NCBI GenBank assembly: GCA_030146905.1
Contig: JASLAV010000228.1
Location: 1-15,278 of the forward strand
DNA: 15,278 bases
Direction of reading: 5' to 3'
Source of the DNA: Lentzea sp.
Lineage (GTDB): Bacteria > Actinomycetota > Actinomycetes > Mycobacteriales > Pseudonocardiaceae
Of the stretch, positions 13,507-15,278 are shown piece by piece. A program made the translations under genes and the position numbers. The stretch's first letter is position 1. The number at the start of each line of letters is the position of its first letter. The notes beneath the pieces are model-generated. The model did no database searches. It saw only the letters and a list, made by a program, of their open reading frames with translations, and was not told the DNA's origin.

Positions 13507-13788
13507 ATGGCCCGCTTTGCAGTCGAATTGGTGTTCGGTCCCGATACCGAGAAGCGTCTCGCGGTACGCCCTGAGCACCGCGAGTACATCGCCTCCCTCG
13601 CCGCGAAGGGCGTGGTCCTCGCGTCAGGCCCGTACGCGGACGACACCGGCGCGTTGATCATCTACGAGGCGGCGGACGAGGCCTCGCTGAAGGAGATCAT
13701 CGCCGCCGACCCCTACACGCCGGCGAACGTCGCGGAGTGGCGCATCCGCGAGTGGAACGCCCTGATGGGGTCCTGGGTCACCGGCTAG
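13507..13788 (+). CDS. YciI-family protein
   Basis: A 93-residue alpha/beta ferredoxin-like protein of the YciI family (dimeric, related to muconolactone isomerase and DGPF proteins). Family hallmarks: RPEHREYIASLAAKGVVLAS (21-40) with the conserved histidine H24, GPYADDTGALIIYEA (41-55) and ADPYTPANV (67-75). The start is the ATG at 13507 set by the TACGGT element. YciI proteins are generally assigned only putative hydrolytic or isomerase activity, and some neighbour or are fused to sigma factors in actinobacteria; here the gene diverges from one across 40 nt, which may mean joint control. The stop overlaps that of the convergent SDR gene by 11 nt. Exact reaction unknown. Confidence 0.92.
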   Translation: MARFAVELVFGPDTEKRLAVRPEHREYIASLAAKGVVLASGPYADDTGALIIYEAADEASLKEIIAADPYTPANVAEWRIREWNALMGSWVTG

Positions 13789-14629
13789 CGGCCTGGCCAC
13801 CCGGCCCGACCAGGCCAGACGTGTCGTTCTGCGCCATCTGCCTGTCGGCGTCGGCGACCTCCGCGACCGCCTGGCGGTCCACGACCACCGGCGTGAACGC
13901 GCGGAAGTACTTCAGGGCGCCGACCCAGCCGGGGACGTGGACCGCCTTCGACCGCTTCTCGATGCCCTTGACGACGGCCCTGCCGACGTTGCGGACCGGG
14001 TACTTCTTGCTCGCGAGCCCCGGCATGCCCTGGCGCAGCTTGCCGAACACGGGGTGCTCGTCGGCACTGTTGACCATGTCGGTGGAGATCCACGAGAAGT
14101 ACGCCGTGCCGACGTCGACGCCCAGGTGCCTGACCTCGGCCCGCAGGCTGTCCGCGAACGCCTCGCAGCCGGCCTTCGCCGCCGAGTAGGCCGCGTTGCC
14201 GGGGATGTGGACGATCGCCGCCAGCGACGACACGACCAGGCAGTAGCCGCGGCTCTTGACCAGGTGCGGCAGCGCCGTGCGCACCGTGCGCCACACGCCG
14301 AGCAGGTTGACCTCGATGACCCGCTCGAACGCCTTCGGGTCCATCGAGCGCACGAACCCGGTGGCCGCGATGCCCGCGTTCGCCACCACGACGTCGATGC
14401 CGCCGAAGTGCGCGGCGGCCTCGTTCATGACGCGTTCGAGCACGTCCCAGTCGGTGACGTCGGCTTCCCATGCCTTGCCGCCCGTCTGCCGCGCCACTTC
14501 TTCGAGCTGGGCCTTCTCCAGCCCGACGAGCGCGAGACGTGCCCCGCGCGCGGCCAGCTGCCTCGCCACCTCGGCGCCGATGCCCCTGGCCGCGCCGGTG
14601 ATCAGTACCACCTTGCCCGTGACGTCCAT
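13778..14629 (-). CDS. Short-chain dehydrogenase/reductase (classical SDR)
   Basis: NAD(P)-dependent oxidoreductase with a Rossmann fold, 283 residues. The cofactor loop is TGAARGIG (11-18), the structural NAG motif is VVANAGIAATG (81-91), and the catalytic set is N109-like in VIEVNLLGVW, S135 in VVSSLAAIV, Y148 and K152 in NAAYSAAKAG. The C-terminal 90 residues (HPVFGKLRQGMPGL, then VGALKYFRAFTPVVVDRQAV) extend past the Rossmann core and look like the SDR group often annotated as SDRs acting on lipid or steroid-like alcohols; the substrate cannot be fixed. Start ATG at 14629, 6 nt after TACCGT; the longer in-frame ATG at 14647 would overrun that promoter. It lies 44 nt after the aldo-keto reductase stop on the same strand. 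Confidence 0.93.
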   Translation of the reverse strand: MDVTGKVVLITGAARGIGAEVARQLAARGARLALVGLEKAQLEEVARQTGGKAWEADVTDWDVLERVMNEAAAHFGGIDVVVANAGIAATGFVRSMDPKAFERVIEVNLLGVWRTVRTALPHLVKSRGYCLVVSSLAAIVHIPGNAAYSAAKAGCEAFADSLRAEVRHLGVDVGTAYFSWISTDMVNSADEHPVFGKLRQGMPGLASKKYPVRNVGRAVVKGIEKRSKAVHVPGWVGALKYFRAFTPVVVDRQAVAEVADADRQMAQNDTSGLVGPGGQAASR

Positions 14630-14635
14630 GCCGCC

Positions 14636-14641
14636 ACGGTA
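14636..14641 (-). promoter_or_regulatory. Candidate -10 (TACCGT) for the SDR gene
   Basis: TACCGT on the minus strand is followed by 6 nt and then the ATG at 14629, with no ribosome binding site. It supports a separate leaderless SDR transcript rather than read-through from the aldo-keto reductase gene. Confidence 0.45.
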
Positions 14642-14673
14642 ACGCAACCTACTCCCGGTAAGCTACTGGCAAG

Positions 14674-15278
<605 letters not shown>

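Overview
The window looks like a chromosomal segment of a GC-rich actinobacterium, most probably from the Pseudonocardiaceae (Lentzea, Saccharothrix or Amycolatopsis type). The base composition, many GTG starts, repeated TAnnnT -10 hexamers placed 6-8 nt before a start codon (leaderless transcripts), a SigE-family ECF sigma factor and a GlcNAc operon with a DasR-type operator all point there. The genus is inferred, not proven. I see no mobile element, CRISPR array, tRNA or rRNA, and no gene-free stretch above 160 nt.

Layout, left to right. (1) 84-2838 (+): pyrE, a DUF2784 membrane protein, a SPOUT/TrmH-type RNA methyltransferase that overlaps it, and a GH76-like hydrolase without a signal peptide. 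(2) 2828-6006: a sugar-metabolism module. A LacI-family regulator and a TIM-barrel sugar isomerase/epimerase run leftward with overlapping ends. A PfkB sugar kinase and a P-loop kinase run rightward with overlapping ends. Only 34 nt separate the two divergent units, so one control region probably serves both. No transporter is visible. (3) 5974-9662: a DedA membrane protein (-), a GlcD-type FAD oxidase (+), and a Tat-exported amidohydrolase (-) that seems to lack a short C-terminal segment common in its family. (4) 9712-12807, leftward: ROK sugar kinase, nagA, a 64-residue single-span membrane protein and a second DedA, closed by a strong GC-rich hairpin terminator. A 16-bp near-palindrome just before the ROK gene matches the DasR 'dre' operator, which supports reading the kinase and nagA as a nagKA-type operon: GlcNAc to GlcNAc-6-phosphate to glucosamine-6-phosphate. 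(5) 12903-15278: a SigE-like sigma factor (-) divergent from a YciI protein (+) over 40 nt, then an SDR oxidoreductase (-), and a 3' part of an aldo-keto reductase (-) cut by the right edge.

Most of the window is ordinary actinobacterial chromosome. The points most worth checking are the dre-like site on the nagKA operon, the transporter-less LacI/isomerase/two-kinase module next to a cytoplasmic GH76, the shortened amidohydrolase C-terminus, an RBS-masking hairpin before the DUF2784 gene, and the leaderless-promoter pattern. I did not find convincing evidence of a wholly new defence or mobile system.
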